A DNA stretch of 64,000 nt from Blastomonas sp. SL216 (GTDB lineage: Bacteria > Pseudomonadota > Alphaproteobacteria > Sphingomonadales > Sphingomonadaceae). Shown piece by piece: positions 26,473 to 39,643 of the stretch. The notes below the pieces were generated by a model that saw only the letters and a program-made list of their open reading frames with translations, did no database searches and had not been told where the DNA came from. The position numbers and the translations under genes are program-made. The DNA lies in the NCBI GenBank assembly GCA_026625625.1, contig CP113055.1:684501-748500 (forward strand), read 5' to 3'. Numbering within the stretch: position 1 is the stretch's first letter; every line of letters begins with the position of its first letter.

Positions 26473-27699
26473 TCAGCTCCGGTAATCGGCGTTGATCGAG
26501 ATATAGCCATGGGTCAGGTCGCAGGTCCACACGGTGGCGCGGCCATCGCCTAGGCCCAGGTCAGCCTCGACCAGAATGTCGCTGCCCTTGAGATGGGCGG
26601 CGACCGGGGCCTCGTCATAGCCGTTGACGACCTCGCCTTGCGCGGCGACCTCGACCCCGCCGAAGCGGATCGAGAGCAGGTCGCGCTCGGCGGGCTCGCC
26701 GGCCTTGCCGACCGCCATGACAACGCGGCCCCAATTGGCATCCTCGCCTGCGATCGCGGTCTTGACCAGCGGCGAATTGGCGATCGACAGCGCGATGTGA
26801 TGCGCGCTCTCGTCGGATACCGCGCCGGTCACCCGCACTTCGATGAACTTGCTCGCGCCTTCGCCATCGCGCACCACCAGATGCGCCAGCTGGCGGCACA
26901 GATCGGTGAGCGCGGCGGCAAATGCGTCCGCGCCGGGGCTGTCCATATTGTCTAGCCGCGCATGCCCGGCTTGGCCGGTGGCAAAGGCCAGCACCGTGTC
27001 GCTGGTCGAGGTGTCGCTATCGACGGTGATGCAGCTGAAGGTGCGCCGGTTGGCGGCGCCGAGCATCTCCTGCAACAGCGCCGGAGCAATGGCGGCATCG
27101 GTGAAGATATAGCCGAGCATCGTTGCCATGTCGGGCGCGATCATCCCCGAGCCCTTGATCACGCCGATGAGCTGGACCTTGGTATCGCCGATCATCGCGC
27201 TGGTCGTGGCGGCCTTGGGGAAGGTGTCGGTGGTGCCGATGGCGTCGGTCAGCGCGCGCCAGTCGCAAGGTTCGGCGCTGAACGCGGCCTCCAGCCCTGC
27301 CCGCGCCTTGTCCTGCGGCAGGGGGACGCCGATCACGCCGGTGGCCGAGACGAAAATCTCCTCCGCTGCGCAGCCGAGGCGGGCCGATGCAGCTTCGACC
27401 AGCAGTTGCACCGCCGCGCGGCCCTTGCCGCCGGTGAAAGCATTGGAATTGCCGGCGCTGACGATCAGCGCGCGCGCCTGACCCTGGGGCAGGGCGGCGC
27501 GGCACCATTCAACCTCGGGCGAGGGGCATTTGCTCGTCGTGGTCACGCCTGCAACGCTCGTCCCGGCGACCAGCTCGACAAAGCTCAGGTCACAGCGGTC
27601 CCAATCCTTGTAGTGCGCGCGCGCCACGCGCGGCGTGACGCCGGCAATCGCGGGCAGTGCGGGGAAGGGAAGCGCAAGTGGGGAAACCGGGTGAGTCAT
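26473..27699 (-). CDS. argJ: Bifunctional ornithine acetyltransferase / N-acetylglutamate synthase
   Basis: A 408-aa enzyme that recycles the acetyl group in arginine synthesis and, when bifunctional, also makes N-acetylglutamate from acetyl-CoA. The precursor is self-cleaved before the threonine in APDMATMLGY, seen here after IKGSGMI. Other family marks are VSAGNSNAFTGGKG and EIFVSATGVIGVPLP. The start at 27699 (MTHPVSPLALPFPALP) is chosen because the upstream frame runs into the tRNA-Leu region. It is the first gene of the leftward argJ-GST-IMPase unit. Confidence 0.96.
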   Translation of the reverse strand: MTHPVSPLALPFPALPAIAGVTPRVARAHYKDWDRCDLSFVELVAGTSVAGVTTTSKCPSPEVEWCRAALPQGQARALIVSAGNSNAFTGGKGRAAVQLLVEAASARLGCAAEEIFVSATGVIGVPLPQDKARAGLEAAFSAEPCDWRALTDAIGTTDTFPKAATTSAMIGDTKVQLIGVIKGSGMIAPDMATMLGYIFTDAAIAPALLQEMLGAANRRTFSCITVDSDTSTSDTVLAFATGQAGHARLDNMDSPGADAFAAALTDLCRQLAHLVVRDGEGASKFIEVRVTGAVSDESAHHIALSIANSPLVKTAIAGEDANWGRVVMAVGKAGEPAERDLLSIRFGGVEVAAQGEVVNGYDEAPVAAHLKGSDILVEADLGLGDGRATVWTCDLTHGYISINADYRS

Positions 27700-27819
27700 G
27701 TTGCCGTCCAGACCATCAGAAAGACTGGATGCGGCCCTAATCGCTATCTGGCCAAGCGCAAGCTCTTTGCCAGCGTATCGCCGCCAATGCTGATGGGATC
27801 CAATGCTGTCCGGAAATTC

Positions 27820-27903
27820 TGGTGCGGGCGGTCGGACTCGAACCGACACTCCTTGCGGAACCGGATTTTGAGTCCGGCGCGTCTACCATTTCACCACGCC
27901 CGC
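27820..27903 (-). tRNA. tRNA-Leu (anticodon CAA), CCA encoded
   Basis: Read leftward: acceptor GCGGGCG...CGCCCGC, discriminator A and encoded CCA. D arm is TGGTGAAATGGTAGACGC, anticodon stem CCGGA/TCCGG with loop CTCAAAA (anticodon CAA, reads UUG). A short variable arm and GGTTCGAGTCC in the T arm follow. A type II (long variable region) tRNA, as expected for leucine. Confidence 0.95.
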
Positions 27904-27973
27904 GCAGCAGCGGCAGCCTATAGCGCCTTGCCCGCGTCAGGCAAGGCGCAAAAGCCGCCGCTCGATCAGATGA

Positions 27974-29422
27974 TCACAGCTTGAAATCGCGGGCGATCGC
28001 CTTCTTGGTGGCATCGCCATAAGGCGGCAGGAAACCGCCCAGCTTGGCGACATCGATGCGCGGCTGGCTGTAGATGGACTTGGCATGGCTGAAGGTGCGG
28101 AAGCCGTCGAGCCCGTGATAATTGCCCATGCCCGAGGGTCCGACGCCGCCGAACGGCAGGTCTTCCATCGCGACGTGGAAGATCGTGTCGTTCAGGGTCA
28201 CGCCGCCCGAAATGGTGCGGTCGGTGACCTTCTTTGCCTCGTCCTGGTTTTCGCCGAAATAATAGAGCGCCAGCGGACGGTCGCGGCCGTTAACGAAATC
28301 GATCGCCTCGTCGACGGTCGCATAGGTCTTGACCGGCAGGATCGGGCCGAAGATTTCGTCCTGCATCACCTTCATGTCGTCGGTGACGTTGCGCAGGATG
28401 TGCAGCGGCATCTTGCGGCTGTTGGCGGACTTGAAATCCTCGCCCGCCGGATTGACCTCGATCACCTCTGCGCCCTTTTCCCGGGCATCGTCGAGATATC
28501 CGGTCAGCCGCTGGTGGTGCCGCTCGTTCACGACGGCGGTATAGTCGTCGTTGGTCAGCAGCGTGGGGTAGAGCGTGGCGGCGGATTGCTGGATATTCTC
28601 GATGATCTCGCGCTCATCCTCGCGCGGGACATAGAGATAGTCGGGCGCGATGCAGATCTGCCCGGCGTTGAGCATCTTGCCCATGGTGATCCGCTGCGCT
28701 GCCTTGGCCTTGTCTGCGCCGCGCCCGACAATCGCGGGCGACTTGCCGCCCAGTTCCAGCGTGATCGGCACCAGGTTCTTGGCAGCTGCGCGCATGATGT
28801 GATGGCCGACGCTGGTAGCGCCGGTGAACAGCAGGTGGTTGAACGGCAGCTCGGAAAAGGCCTGGCCGACCTCGGGCCCGCCGGTGAAGAATGCGACCTC
28901 GCTCGCGTCGAAATAGCGCGGCCCCAGCTCGGCGAGCAGGTTCGAGGTGTTCTCGGTATATTCGCTGTTCTTGATCATCACCCGGTTGCCCGCAGCGAGC
29001 GCGCCGATGGCAGGCGTGAGGCACAGCTGGATAGGGAAGTTCCACGGCGCAATGACGCCGACCACGCCCAGCGGCTGATATTCGACACGCGCGCGCGCAC
29101 CCAGCAGGCCCAGCGGGAACTGCACGGAGCGCTTTTCAGGCTTGGCCCAATCGTCCATGTGCTTGAGCGCATGACGCGCGCAGTTGAGCACCGCAACGAT
29201 ATCAGTCATCTTCGACTGGTCGGCGCTGCGATGGCCGAAGTCCTCGCTCATCGCGGCCACCAGCGCATCGCCATTGTCGTGCACCAGCTTCATCATGCGG
29301 CGGATGCGGTCCTTGCGCGCCGCCATCGGCACCGGCAGTTCGGCGAGGAATGCCTTTTTCTGCCGCTCCAGAATTTCTTCAAGCTGATCCGCCTTGAGCG
29401 GTGCGTCTGCCAAAGTCGCCAT
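27974..29422 (-). CDS. Coniferyl-aldehyde-dehydrogenase-like aldehyde dehydrogenase
   Basis: A 482-aa NAD(P)-dependent aldehyde dehydrogenase. The catalytic Glu is in LELGGKSPAIVG and the catalytic Cys in NAGQICIAPDYLYVP. The oxyanion Asn is in IAPWNFPIQL. The CIAPDY neighbourhood and the C-terminal FLPPYG are typical of the group annotated as coniferyl aldehyde dehydrogenase (CalB), which also contains enzymes for aliphatic and retinal-like aldehydes. The physiological substrate is therefore uncertain. A ribosome binding site (CGGGAGACGATGA) precedes the start. It is a single leftward gene. Confidence 0.9.
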   Translation of the reverse strand: MATLADAPLKADQLEEILERQKKAFLAELPVPMAARKDRIRRMMKLVHDNGDALVAAMSEDFGHRSADQSKMTDIVAVLNCARHALKHMDDWAKPEKRSVQFPLGLLGARARVEYQPLGVVGVIAPWNFPIQLCLTPAIGALAAGNRVMIKNSEYTENTSNLLAELGPRYFDASEVAFFTGGPEVGQAFSELPFNHLLFTGATSVGHHIMRAAAKNLVPITLELGGKSPAIVGRGADKAKAAQRITMGKMLNAGQICIAPDYLYVPREDEREIIENIQQSAATLYPTLLTNDDYTAVVNERHHQRLTGYLDDAREKGAEVIEVNPAGEDFKSANSRKMPLHILRNVTDDMKVMQDEIFGPILPVKTYATVDEAIDFVNGRDRPLALYYFGENQDEAKKVTDRTISGGVTLNDTIFHVAMEDLPFGGVGPSGMGNYHGLDGFRTFSHAKSIYSQPRIDVAKLGGFLPPYGDATKKAIARDFKL

Positions 29423-29514
29423 TCATCGTCTCCCGGTTATATGTTTAACACGAGCCATATCGCGATAGGTTGCGAATTGAAATGCCATTTGCCCGGTTAC
29501 CGGGCGGGATGGGG

Positions 29515-30693
29515 TTATTTGGGCGGGGTAAGCTTCAGCAACCGGCCCTGCGAACCGCGTGCGCCATCTTCCAGCAGCCAGATTGCGCCATCGGGGCCCT
29601 GTTCGACCTCGCGAATGCGGCCTTCCATCGTCCAGTTGTCGGCCTTTTCCGCCTTGTCGCCGTCCAGCTTGACGCGGACCAGCGCCTGGGCACCGAGCGC
29701 GCCGAGAAATGCGCTGCCCTTCCAGGCGGGGAACAGGTTGCCCGAATAGATCATCAGGCTGCCCGGCGAGATGGCCGGGTTCCAGAACGCCTTGGGCGGC
29801 TCGAAGCCATCGCCGGGGGCATGGTCGGGAATGTCGCGGCCGTCGTAATGATTGCCATTCGATACCTTGGGATAGCCGTAATTGGTGCCGCGCTTGACCA
29901 GGTTCAGCTCGTCACCGCCCTGCGGCCCCATCTCGCTGTTCCACAGGTTGCCGGCGCTGTCGAAGGCCAGACCCAGCGGGTTGCGATGGCCATAGGACCA
30001 GATCTGCGCCTTGATGCGGCCCTGGTCGTACATCGGATTGTCCGACGGAATGCCGCCGCTGGGCGTCAGGCGCACGATCTTGCCCAGATTCTGGTCGAGG
30101 TCCTGCGCGGGATCGAACTTCTGCCGCTCGCCGGACGAGATATACATCATGCCATCGGGGCCGAAGGCGATGCGGTGGCCGTAATGGCCCTTGCCTGCAA
30201 CCTTGGGCTCCTGCCGCCAGATCACCTGCATGTCCTTGAGCGAGGCGGCACCATCATCGGCCATGACCAGCTTGGCGCGCGCCACGGCTGCACCGCTGGT
30301 ATCGCCTTCGCCCTTTTCGGCAAAGCTCAGGTACACATAGCCGTCATTGACGAAATCGGGCGAGATCACGACATCGCCCAATCCGCCCTGGCCGCCATAG
30401 GCGACGTCGGGCGTGCCGCTGACATCGACCGCGCTGGTCTTGCCGTCGGTGGCAAAGGTGACAAGCTTCAGCTTGCCCTTTTTCTCCGTCACCAGCGCAC
30501 GGCCATCGGGCAGGAAGGTCATCGCCCAGGGCTCGTCGAACTGCGTCACCACGGCGGTGTCGAACGGCACGGTATCGATCGGCGAGATCGCGGCGACGGC
30601 ATCGCTTTCCTCTCCGCTGGCCACGGCCTTGTCGCTGCTGTTGCAGGCGATCAGGGCGAGCGGCAGGGCTGCGCAAAGGGTCAGTCGGTGCAT
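29515..30693 (-). CDS. PQQ-type soluble sugar dehydrogenase family lipoprotein (YliI-like)
   Basis: A 392-aa exported six-bladed propeller of the glucose/sorbosone dehydrogenase family. The start at 30693 gives a lipoprotein signal (MHRLTLCAALPLALIAC, lipobox LIAC) and is preceded by GGAG; in-frame ATGs at 30711 and 30714 are less suited. Family motifs are EPWAMTFLPDGRALVTEK, GGQGGLGDVVISPDF, HYGHRIAFGPDGMMYIS and YGHRNPLGLAF. These enzymes oxidise aldose sugars with PQQ in the periplasm; whether this cell makes or takes up PQQ is not visible here. Divergent from rnhB. Confidence 0.9.
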   Translation of the reverse strand: MHRLTLCAALPLALIACNSSDKAVASGEESDAVAAISPIDTVPFDTAVVTQFDEPWAMTFLPDGRALVTEKKGKLKLVTFATDGKTSAVDVSGTPDVAYGGQGGLGDVVISPDFVNDGYVYLSFAEKGEGDTSGAAVARAKLVMADDGAASLKDMQVIWRQEPKVAGKGHYGHRIAFGPDGMMYISSGERQKFDPAQDLDQNLGKIVRLTPSGGIPSDNPMYDQGRIKAQIWSYGHRNPLGLAFDSAGNLWNSEMGPQGGDELNLVKRGTNYGYPKVSNGNHYDGRDIPDHAPGDGFEPPKAFWNPAISPGSLMIYSGNLFPAWKGSAFLGALGAQALVRVKLDGDKAEKADNWTMEGRIREVEQGPDGAIWLLEDGARGSQGRLLKLTPPK

Positions 30694-30833
30694 CCGTGTA
30701 ACTCCGTTCATCATGGGTTCGATCATCGCTATCCGGGGGGAGATTGCAAACGATTCGGCCGCGTTTTCAATGCGGCAATTTTCAATGGGGGCCACCTCTT
30801 GCGGTCGCAAGGGGCTTGCGGCACAGACGCTTC

Positions 30834-31442
30834 ATGACGTCCGCCGGTTCCATGCCCATGATCGATAGCGCAGCGCTCGAAGCGGGCGTCGACGAGGCGG
30901 GCAGGGGGCCGCTGGCAGGGCCGGTGGTGGCCGCTGCCGTCATCCTGTGCCCGGACGGAATTCCCGGGCTCGCCGACAGCAAGACGCTGAGCTTTGCCAG
31001 GCGCGAGAAGCTGGAGGCGGAAATCCGTGCCCGCTGCGTGTTCGGTATCGGCATGGCGAATGTCGAGGAGATCGACAGCATCAACATCCTGCAGGCAACG
31101 ATGCTGGCGATGACCCGCGCGGTCGATACGCTGGTCAGCGCCCTGGGAGAGGTTCCGGGCGAGGTGCTGGTCGACGGCAACCGCCTGCCGCGCTGGGGCT
31201 ATCGGGCGCGGGCGATCGTCAAGGGCGATGCGCTGCATCCGTGCATCTCTGCCGCGTCGATCCTGGCCAAGCAGGAGCGCGACCGGATGATGCGCGCGGC
31301 CGCGGCCGACCACCCGCAATATGGCTGGGACCGAAACATGGGCTATGGCACGGCCGAGCACCTTGCGGCATTGCGTCAGCATGGCCCGACGCCGCATCAC
31401 CGCCGCAGCTTCGCCCCGGTGGCGCAGGCCTGTCTTCTCTGA
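30834..31442 (+). CDS. rnhB: Ribonuclease HII
   Basis: A 202-aa nuclease cutting the RNA strand of RNA-DNA hybrids and single ribonucleotides in DNA. The active-site carboxylates are in [13 protein letters not shown] (Asp20, Glu21) and [17 protein letters not shown] and [11 protein letters not shown] are also typical. ATG 30834 is assumed; ATGs at 30852 and 30858 (MPMIDSA, MIDSA) would give a shorter tail-less N-terminus and are possible. It lies next to ccrM as in several alphaproteobacteria. Confidence 0.95.
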   Translation: MTSAGSMPMIDSAALEAGVDEAGRGPLAGPVVAAAVILCPDGIPGLADSKTLSFARREKLEAEIRARCVFGIGMANVEEIDSINILQATMLAMTRAVDTLVSALGEVPGEVLVDGNRLPRWGYRARAIVKGDALHPCISAASILAKQERDRMMRAAAADHPQYGWDRNMGYGTAEHLAALRQHGPTPHHRRSFAPVAQACLL

Positions 31443-33926
<2,484 letters not shown>

Positions 33927-33940
33927 CAGAGGGCTCGGGC

Positions 33941-34141
33941 ATGACCAGCTTCGTCCTCTCCATCGCCATGCTGACCGCCATCGCGCTGATCTTCGGCGCG
34001 ATCGCTCTGTTCCGCCGCGGCCAGCGCAAGCAGCCCGCTTTGATGCTGGTGCTCGCGGTGGTGATGATCGCGAATGTCGTGATCTGGTCGATGCCGACGA
34101 AGAGCGGGCAATCGCTGGCGGAGACGGAAACGCCCAAGTAA
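33941..34141 (+). CDS. Small two-helix membrane protein
   Basis: 66 aa with two hydrophobic helices (residues 4-24 and 33-51), a positively charged loop between them (FRRGQRKQ) and a polar tail. The charge pattern suggests a cytoplasmic loop. It follows folP by 14 bases and codon use matches the neighbours. I do not recognise a family; a conserved hypothetical of sphingomonads is likely. Confidence 0.7.
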   Translation: MTSFVLSIAMLTAIALIFGAIALFRRGQRKQPALMLVLAVVMIANVVIWSMPTKSGQSLAETETPK

Positions 34142-34584
34142 ATTAGGTCCGCTCTCTGCCCTTCAGGGGAGAGATGCGAAGGCTTATCAGCAACGCTGAT
34201 TAGCCGCAGCTGAGAGGGGGCAGCGCGATGCGCATTCCCCCCTCCCAACCCTCCCCCCTAAAGGGGAGAGGGCTTCACCGGCCCGCCCCGATACGCACCA
34301 CCAGAACTCCCCTCCCTGCAAGGGAGGGGCAGGGGGTGGGTGAGCGCGCGCAGCGCGCCAGCAACGGTGGACCCAGACGCCGACCCACCCCTAACCCCTC
34401 CCTTGCAGGGAGGGGAACGCGCATCACTCAACCTTCAATTCAAGCGGCCCCAAAGCATCCCCGCTCATCCTGAGCCGCGGGCGTCAGCCCGCGAAGTCGA
34501 AGGACCCGCGCCCACCCTGGCCATATAGCGGGGCCTTCGACAAGCTCAGGCTGAGCGGAGGGGAGCAGTCACCGAGGTTCGCCA
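34142..34584. repeat. Gene-free repeat region (REP-like palindromes)
   Basis: About 440 bp with no coding signal. It holds GGGGAG/CTCCCC palindromes at the left end, the 34-nt inverted repeat listed separately, and a second inverted pair: CCTGAGC (34469-34475) ... GTCGAAGG (34496-34503) against CCTTCGAC (34534-34541) ... GCTCAGG (34544-34550). The word TTCGACAAGCTCAGG belongs to a class of short intergenic repeats I know from many sphingomonad genomes. Copy number cannot be counted in one window. Confidence 0.7.
34308..34416. repeat. 34-nt near-perfect inverted repeat
   Basis: Left arm 34308-34341 and right arm 34383-34416 match as reverse complements except for two or three bases around the centre of the arm. 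Each arm is itself a palindrome (CCCCTCCCTGCAAGGGAGGGG), so the unit can fold as a cruciform with branched arms. The 41-bp centre is GC-rich. Confidence 0.8.
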
Positions 34585-34616
34585 CAAAAAAGCCCCGGAC
34601 ATCGCTGCCCGGGGCT
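34585..34616 (-). terminator. katG terminator
   Basis: On the minus strand, AGCCCCGG pairs with CCGGGGCT (10-base loop) and is followed by six T. It lies 28 bases beyond the katG stop. Confidence 0.9.
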
Positions 34617-34643
34617 TCTGTATTCGCTTAGCTCAGCACCAGC

Positions 34644-36866
<2,223 letters not shown>

Positions 36867-36935
36867 TCATCAATCGAATGACGCTAACATAGGAAAGTTC
36901 CATGACAGGATGAAACGATCAAACTGGGTCAGTTC

Positions 36936-36952
36936 AATCGACCTGGTCGATT
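36936..36952. promoter_or_regulatory. Palindrome AATCGACC-T-GGTCGATT upstream of katG
   Basis: Perfect 8-bp arms around one T, 82-98 bases before the katG start. It is a candidate operator for a peroxide-responsive or other regulator. It does not resemble the OxyR tetra-ATAG pattern. Confidence 0.4.
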
Positions 36953-37062
36953 AAGTCGCGTTTGTACAAAAGCTGTCCGGCTGTAACATACACGCGGATC
37001 GACGCAGCGCCGAACCCAGAGATCATGGGTTCGGGCGGCTTGCAGATGACGTTATAGATAAA

Positions 37063-37139
37063 TGGTCGGGGAGAGAGGATTCGAACCTCCGGCCCCTGCC
37101 TCCCGAAGACAGTGCTCTACCAGGCTGAGCTACTCCCCG
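37063..37139 (-). tRNA. tRNA-Pro (anticodon CGG), CCA encoded
   Basis: Read leftward: acceptor CGGGGAG...CTCCCCG with A discriminator and encoded CCA. Anticodon stem CTGTC/GGCAG encloses loop TTCGGGA (anticodon CGG, reads CCG). T arm GGTTCGAATCC is canonical. CCG is a frequent proline codon in the genes of this window. Confidence 0.96.
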
Positions 37140-37284
37140 ACCCAGACTTCATGGTGCCTTGCGGCGCCTGGGAGGCAGGGGCGTGCCTATAGCCACGGGT
37201 TTCGCAGACTGCAAGCGGCCTTTTGAGCTTTTCTTTGGGGGGCGGCGGTGACGGCGGGCGGGGCGCCATGCTAGGCACCATGTC

Positions 37285-38250
37285 ATGGATAGCGCATTGC
37301 AGAGTCGCGCGCCCGATGCGGCAGCGCAGGATCATTTCGAATGGCAGTATCTGGACCTGATGCGGCAGGTCTGGACCCGCGGGCATGAACGTTCGGACCG
37401 CACCGGCGTGGGCACGCGTTCGCTGTTCGGGGCGAACATGCGCTTCGACCTTGCGGACAATGCCATCCCGTTGCTGACCACCAAGCGAGTCTATTGGAAG
37501 GCCGCAGCGCGCGAGATGCTGTGGTTCCTCACCGGAGAGACCAATATCCGTCCGCTGGTGGAGCAGGGAGTGCATATCTGGACCGACTGGCCGCTCGACA
37601 GCTATCGCAAGGCCACGGGCGAGGCGATCGATCGCGATGCGTTCGAGGCGCGAATCATCGCTGATGCCGCTTTTGCCGAACGCTGGGGTGATCTGGGGCC
37701 GGTCTATGGCAAGCAATGGGTCAACTGGCCGGTTTACGAACCGGCAGGCGAGGGGCTGTTCCGCCAGCGCGAGCAGGGGATCAACCAGATTGCCGAGCTG
37801 GTCGAAAGCCTGCGCCACAATCGCGGGTCGCGCCGCCATATCTTCGAAGGCTGGAATGTCGCCGAGCTCGACCAGATGGCGCTGCCGCCGTGCCACAAGA
37901 CCTATCAGTTCTTTGTCGCCCACGGAAAGCTGACCGGCCTGCTCTACCAGCGGTCGTGCGATCTGGCGCTGGGCGTGCCGTTCAACATCTTTTCCGCCGC
38001 GCTGATCACCCGCATGCTGGCGCAGCAATGCGATCTGGAGCCGGGCGAGCTGATCTGGAACGGCGGCGACGTGCACCTTTACCTCAACCATCAGGAACTG
38101 GTCGAAACCCAGCTGGCCCGAACCCCCGCGGGCGCGCCCAGGCTGGATATCGTGCGTCGCCCGGACAGCATTTTCGACTATCGGATCGAGGATTTCGAGG
38201 TGCGCGATTATGCCCCCCAGGCGCATATCGCAGCGCCGGTCGCGGTGTGA
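37285..38250 (+). CDS. thyA: Thymidylate synthase (ThyA)
   Basis: Folate-dependent synthesis of dTMP from dUMP. 321 aa with the catalytic nucleophile Cys203 in LPPCHKTYQF, the phosphate-binding RTGVGTRSLFG near the N-terminus and the dUMP-binding LYQRSCDLALGVPFNI and NGGDVHLYLNH segments. It has an insert after HIWTDWPLDS found in the longer ThyA group. The folA gene that usually supports ThyA is not in the window. The upstream 145 bp to tRNA-Pro holds no gene. Confidence 0.98.
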   Translation: MDSALQSRAPDAAAQDHFEWQYLDLMRQVWTRGHERSDRTGVGTRSLFGANMRFDLADNAIPLLTTKRVYWKAAAREMLWFLTGETNIRPLVEQGVHIWTDWPLDSYRKATGEAIDRDAFEARIIADAAFAERWGDLGPVYGKQWVNWPVYEPAGEGLFRQREQGINQIAELVESLRHNRGSRRHIFEGWNVAELDQMALPPCHKTYQFFVAHGKLTGLLYQRSCDLALGVPFNIFSAALITRMLAQQCDLEPGELIWNGGDVHLYLNHQELVETQLARTPAGAPRLDIVRRPDSIFDYRIEDFEVRDYAPQAHIAAPVAV

Positions 38251-38262
38251 AGGGCAGCACTA

Positions 38263-38298
38263 TTGACCTATCGAGAATCTTGAAATAATATGTCTCGA
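38263..38298 (+). promoter_or_regulatory. bkd operon promoter with flanking inverted repeat
   Basis: TTGACC (38263-38268), exactly 17 bases, then TAATAT (38286-38291): a good sigma-70-type promoter. TCGAGA (38271-38276) and TCTCGA (38293-38298) form an inverted repeat spanning the spacer and -10 region, a position suited to a repressor. The start codon of bkdA1 is about 70 bases downstream. Confidence 0.6.
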
Positions 38299-38368
38299 CA
38301 GTGCAATTAGTCGAAAGGCCATCAAGAGCCCTCCCGGCGCGTTGCACGCCAGCCCGAGAGGATATTTG

Positions 38369-39643
38369 ATGGCCGAAGGTCCAGCCCGCACGAACCTGCA
38401 GCCGCTAGCACTGCACGTTCCAGAGCCTCGCTCGCGCCCTGGCGATCCGGTCGATTTCAGCGATGTCGTTGTCCCGGCTGCAGGCAGCATAGCGCGTCCT
38501 GACGAGGCGGTTTCTCCGCACGATATGCGCGATCTGGCCTTTGGGCTGGTGCGCGTGCTTGATGATGAACACAAGGCGGTCGGGCCCTGGGACCCGCGGC
38601 TTTCATCCGAAACGCTGCTCAAGCTGCTGCGTACCATGGCGCTGACGCGCGCGTTCGACGAGCGGCTGTATCGGGCGCAGCGCCAGGGCAAGACCAGTTT
38701 CTACATGAAGTGCACTGGCGAGGAAGCGACGTCGGTATCCGCCGCTGCCGCGATGCAGGGCGATGACATGGTCTTTCCCAGCTATCGCCAGCAGGGCATC
38801 CTGATGTGGCGCGGCTATCCGCTGGTCGAGATGGTCAACCAGATCTATTCGAACGCGGGCGATAAGCTGAAGGGCCGTCAGCTGCCGATCATGTATTCGG
38901 TGCCCGAACTGAGCTTCTTCACCATTTCGGGCAATCTCACCACGCAATATCCGCAGGCCGTGGGCTGGGCGATGGCGAGCGCGATCAAGGGAGACACGCG
39001 CATCGCCAGCTGCTGGTGCGGCGAGGGTTCGACGGCAGAAGGGGACTTCCACAGCGCGATGACCTTTGCCTCGGTCTACAACGCGCCGGTCATCCTCAAT
39101 GTCGTCAACAACCAATGGGCGATCTCGAGCTTTTCGGGCTTTGCCGGCGCCGAGCGGACCACCTTTGCCGCGCGCGCTTTGGGCTATGGCATTGCCGGCT
39201 TGCGCGTCGACGGCAATGATGCGCTGGCGGTCTATGCCGCGACCCGCTGGGCCGCCGAGCGCGCGCGCGCCAACAAGGGCCCGACGCTGATCGAGCATTT
39301 CACCTATCGCGCCGAAGGGCACAGCACCTCGGACGATCCGTCCGCCTATCGCAGCGCGCAGGAAAGCGCCGAATGGCCGCTGGGCGATCCGATCCACCGG
39401 CTGAAGCAGCATTGCATTGGTCTGGGCATCTGGGACGACGCGCGCCATGCCGCGATGGACCTGGAACTCGCCGAGATGGTCAAGGCCGCGACCAAGGAGG
39501 CCGAGAAGAACGGCGTGCTGGGTCATGGCATGCACCAGCCGTTCGAGACGATGTTCGAGGATGTGTTCGAGGAACTGCCCTGGCATCTGCAGGAACAGAT
39601 GGCGCAGGCGCTGGAAGAAAGGGCCGCAAAATGGCCGAAGTGA
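38369..39643 (+). CDS. bkdA1: Branched-chain 2-oxoacid dehydrogenase E1 alpha subunit
   Basis: Thiamine-diphosphate-dependent decarboxylase subunit for the 2-oxoacids of valine, leucine and isoleucine. 424 aa. The cofactor-binding region runs from CWCGEGSTAEGDFHSAM to NVVNNQWAIS (about residues 212-250). The conserved phosphorylation-loop-like YRAEGHSTSDDPSAYR follows. The N-terminal 60 residues with a Pro-rich segment are typical of bacterial BkdA1 rather than PDH E1 alpha. The start at 38369 is preceded by GAGAGG. It overlaps bkdA2 by 13 bases. Confidence 0.95.
   Translation: MAEGPARTNLQPLALHVPEPRSRPGDPVDFSDVVVPAAGSIARPDEAVSPHDMRDLAFGLVRVLDDEHKAVGPWDPRLSSETLLKLLRTMALTRAFDERLYRAQRQGKTSFYMKCTGEEATSVSAAAAMQGDDMVFPSYRQQGILMWRGYPLVEMVNQIYSNAGDKLKGRQLPIMYSVPELSFFTISGNLTTQYPQAVGWAMASAIKGDTRIASCWCGEGSTAEGDFHSAMTFASVYNAPVILNVVNNQWAISSFSGFAGAERTTFAARALGYGIAGLRVDGNDALAVYAATRWAAERARANKGPTLIEHFTYRAEGHSTSDDPSAYRSAQESAEWPLGDPIHRLKQHCIGLGIWDDARHAAMDLELAEMVKAATKEAEKNGVLGHGMHQPFETMFEDVFEELPWHLQEQMAQALEERAAKWPK

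Noticed and set aside
28085-29749. 554-codon plus-strand frame opposite the aldehyde dehydrogenase
   Set aside because: The dehydrogenase on the minus strand has all catalytic motifs; this frame has none.
34142-34640. CRISPR array
   Set aside because: The repeats are few, inverted rather than direct, and not regularly spaced; no cas genes are in the window.
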